This document shows, in pieces, positions 63,645 through 64,000 of a DNA stretch of 64,000 nt (the first letter of the stretch is position 1; each line of letters begins with the position of its first letter). Below the pieces are notes generated by a model. The model was not told the DNA's origin and did not search any database. It worked only from the letters and a program-made list of their open reading frames with translations. Position numbers and translations under genes: made by a program. This stretch comes from Micromonospora humi (lineage in GTDB: Bacteria; Actinomycetota; Actinomycetes; Mycobacteriales; Micromonosporaceae). Location: assembly GCF_900090105.1 (NCBI RefSeq), contig NZ_FMDM01000003.1, forward strand, positions 458,029 to 522,028. Direction: 5' to 3'.

Positions 63645-63744
63645 CCGGCCGTCGTCACATCCCCGGAGCCACCGAGCCGGCCGCTCCTGCGGCCCGGCCG
63701 GGCTGGGAATGGCCGGCCCCCGGCCGTCGTTACACCCCCGAGCC
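63645..63744. repeat. Imperfect direct repeat in the last intergenic region
   Basis: A 25-26-nt unit (CCGGCCGTCGT followed by ACA-CCCC and GAGCC) occurs at 63645-63670 and again at 63720-63744, with three or four differences. Spacing is 75 nt. It may be paired regulatory sites or a degenerate duplication. Confidence 0.45.
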
Positions 63745-63853
63745 GCCGGAGTACCCGCCGGCACCCCCGGGCCCCCGAGCAGGCCACACGCCGCCGGGCC
63801 CACCCCCAGACTTCCCCCGCGTGATCCCCCCACCCCCCTTGGGAGGCACCATC

Positions 63854-64000
63854 ATGGCTACCACCCTGCTGCGTAAGACCGTGCTCACCGCCGCCGGTAT
63901 CGCCGCCACCACCGGTGGCATCGCCGGCCCCGCCATCGCCGCCCACGCCGCCCCGACCCAGAAGGCCACCGTCGTCGCCGACCGCAAGGGCGGCCACGGC
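63854..64000 (+). CDS. Secreted protein, N-terminal fragment
   Basis: The gene runs off the window after 49 codons. It begins MATTLLRKTVLTAAGIAATTGG and continues through a hydrophobic stretch to a likely cleavage site at AHAA-PTQK, so it is a Sec signal peptide with a mature start rich in Lys/Gly. A GGGAGG ribosome site lies 8 nt upstream. The mature function cannot be seen. The palindrome upstream suggests co-regulation with the PL11 lyase. Confidence 0.75.
   Translation, partial: MATTLLRKTVLTAAGIAATTGGIAGPAIAAHAAPTQKATVVADRKGGHG

Larger units (their letters stand above)
63317..63853. other. 537-bp intergenic region before the last gene
   Basis: The region holds the second 34-bp palindrome (63411-63444), a further GAGGTGTAC half site upstream that pairs with GTATACCTC, a direct repeat (63645-63744) and Pro-codon-like C-rich DNA. 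Open frames here have noncoding composition. The promoter of the downstream gene was not identified. Confidence 0.5.

Noticed and set aside
63480..63853. c-di-AMP (ydaO) riboswitch before the last secreted-protein gene
   Set aside because: Such riboswitches often precede actinobacterial wall hydrolases, but the conserved cores of the class could not be found here.

Overview
This 64 kb window is chromosomal DNA of a high-GC actinomycete. The protein sequences, strong GTG/TTG start use, leaderless starts, a mycothiol-enzyme relative, a PafBC-type damage regulon and a 21-bp palindromic intergenic repeat point to the Micromonosporaceae, most likely Micromonospora. The assignment comes from remembered protein and repeat resemblance, not from a search. 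Most of the window is ordinary core genome with short gaps, many hairpin terminators and many ATGA/GTGA stop-start overlaps.

Layout. 1-2780: a partial gene end and a secreted CBM2-PL11 rhamnogalacturonan lyase under a 34-bp palindromic element. 2953-5750: a flavin monooxygenase, an Lrp/AsnC regulator and a divergent Cys/Met-metabolism PLP enzyme. 5847-7417: a LAGLIDADG/HTH protein beside tRNA-Leu(CAA), then the ANTAR regulator PdtaR. 7481-16595: a lipoprotein, then a seven-gene transport block (livK, terminator, livHMGF, and a polar amino-acid ABC system). 16668-28990: polA, a CPBP protease, a DUF2945/DUF3140 pair, a methyltransferase, rpsA, a CoaE-GrpB fusion, an anchored unknown and uvrB. 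29068-32137: an XRE-DUF5753 regulator, a small monooxygenase, and pnuC-nadR.

32156-34661 is an accessory island with visibly lower GC. It is a translationally coupled three-gene operon: a two-TM protein with a SAVED-like (doubled CARF-like) sensor, a radical SAM/SPASM enzyme, and a DEDDh oligoribonuclease-like exonuclease. It is the best candidate here for an undescribed system, perhaps nucleotide-signal defence. No cyclic-nucleotide synthase is visible.

35074-48245: a yybP-ykoY-type Mn riboswitch and terC, a YkfC/YkfB-like peptidoglycan-peptide recycling pair, a tyrosine phosphatase, a beta-lactamase-fold protein, a methyltransferase, typA, a DedA-PAP2 fusion, a lytic transglycosylase lipoprotein, and a divergent MMPL/MarR pair. 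48248-57432: a CocE hydrolase, an M15-like protein, an ArsR-MFS operon, a cold-shock protein, a methyltransferase, DedA, an MBL/mycothiol-type pair and rsgA. 57586-63316: uvrA, a Rieske lipoprotein, uvrC and a 38-aa membrane protein. The window ends in a secreted protein whose upstream region carries a second copy of the 34-bp palindrome seen before the PL11 gene.

Two regulatory threads link distant genes. polA, uvrB, uvrA and uvrC each carry a TGTC-containing -35-type box, exactly 8 nt, then TANNNT. That is the RecA-independent (RecA-NDp/PafBC) DNA-damage promoter layout, and three of the four start codons sit 6-7 nt past the -10, as in leaderless mRNAs. The 34-bp palindromes at the two ends of the window suggest a shared repressor for secreted proteins.
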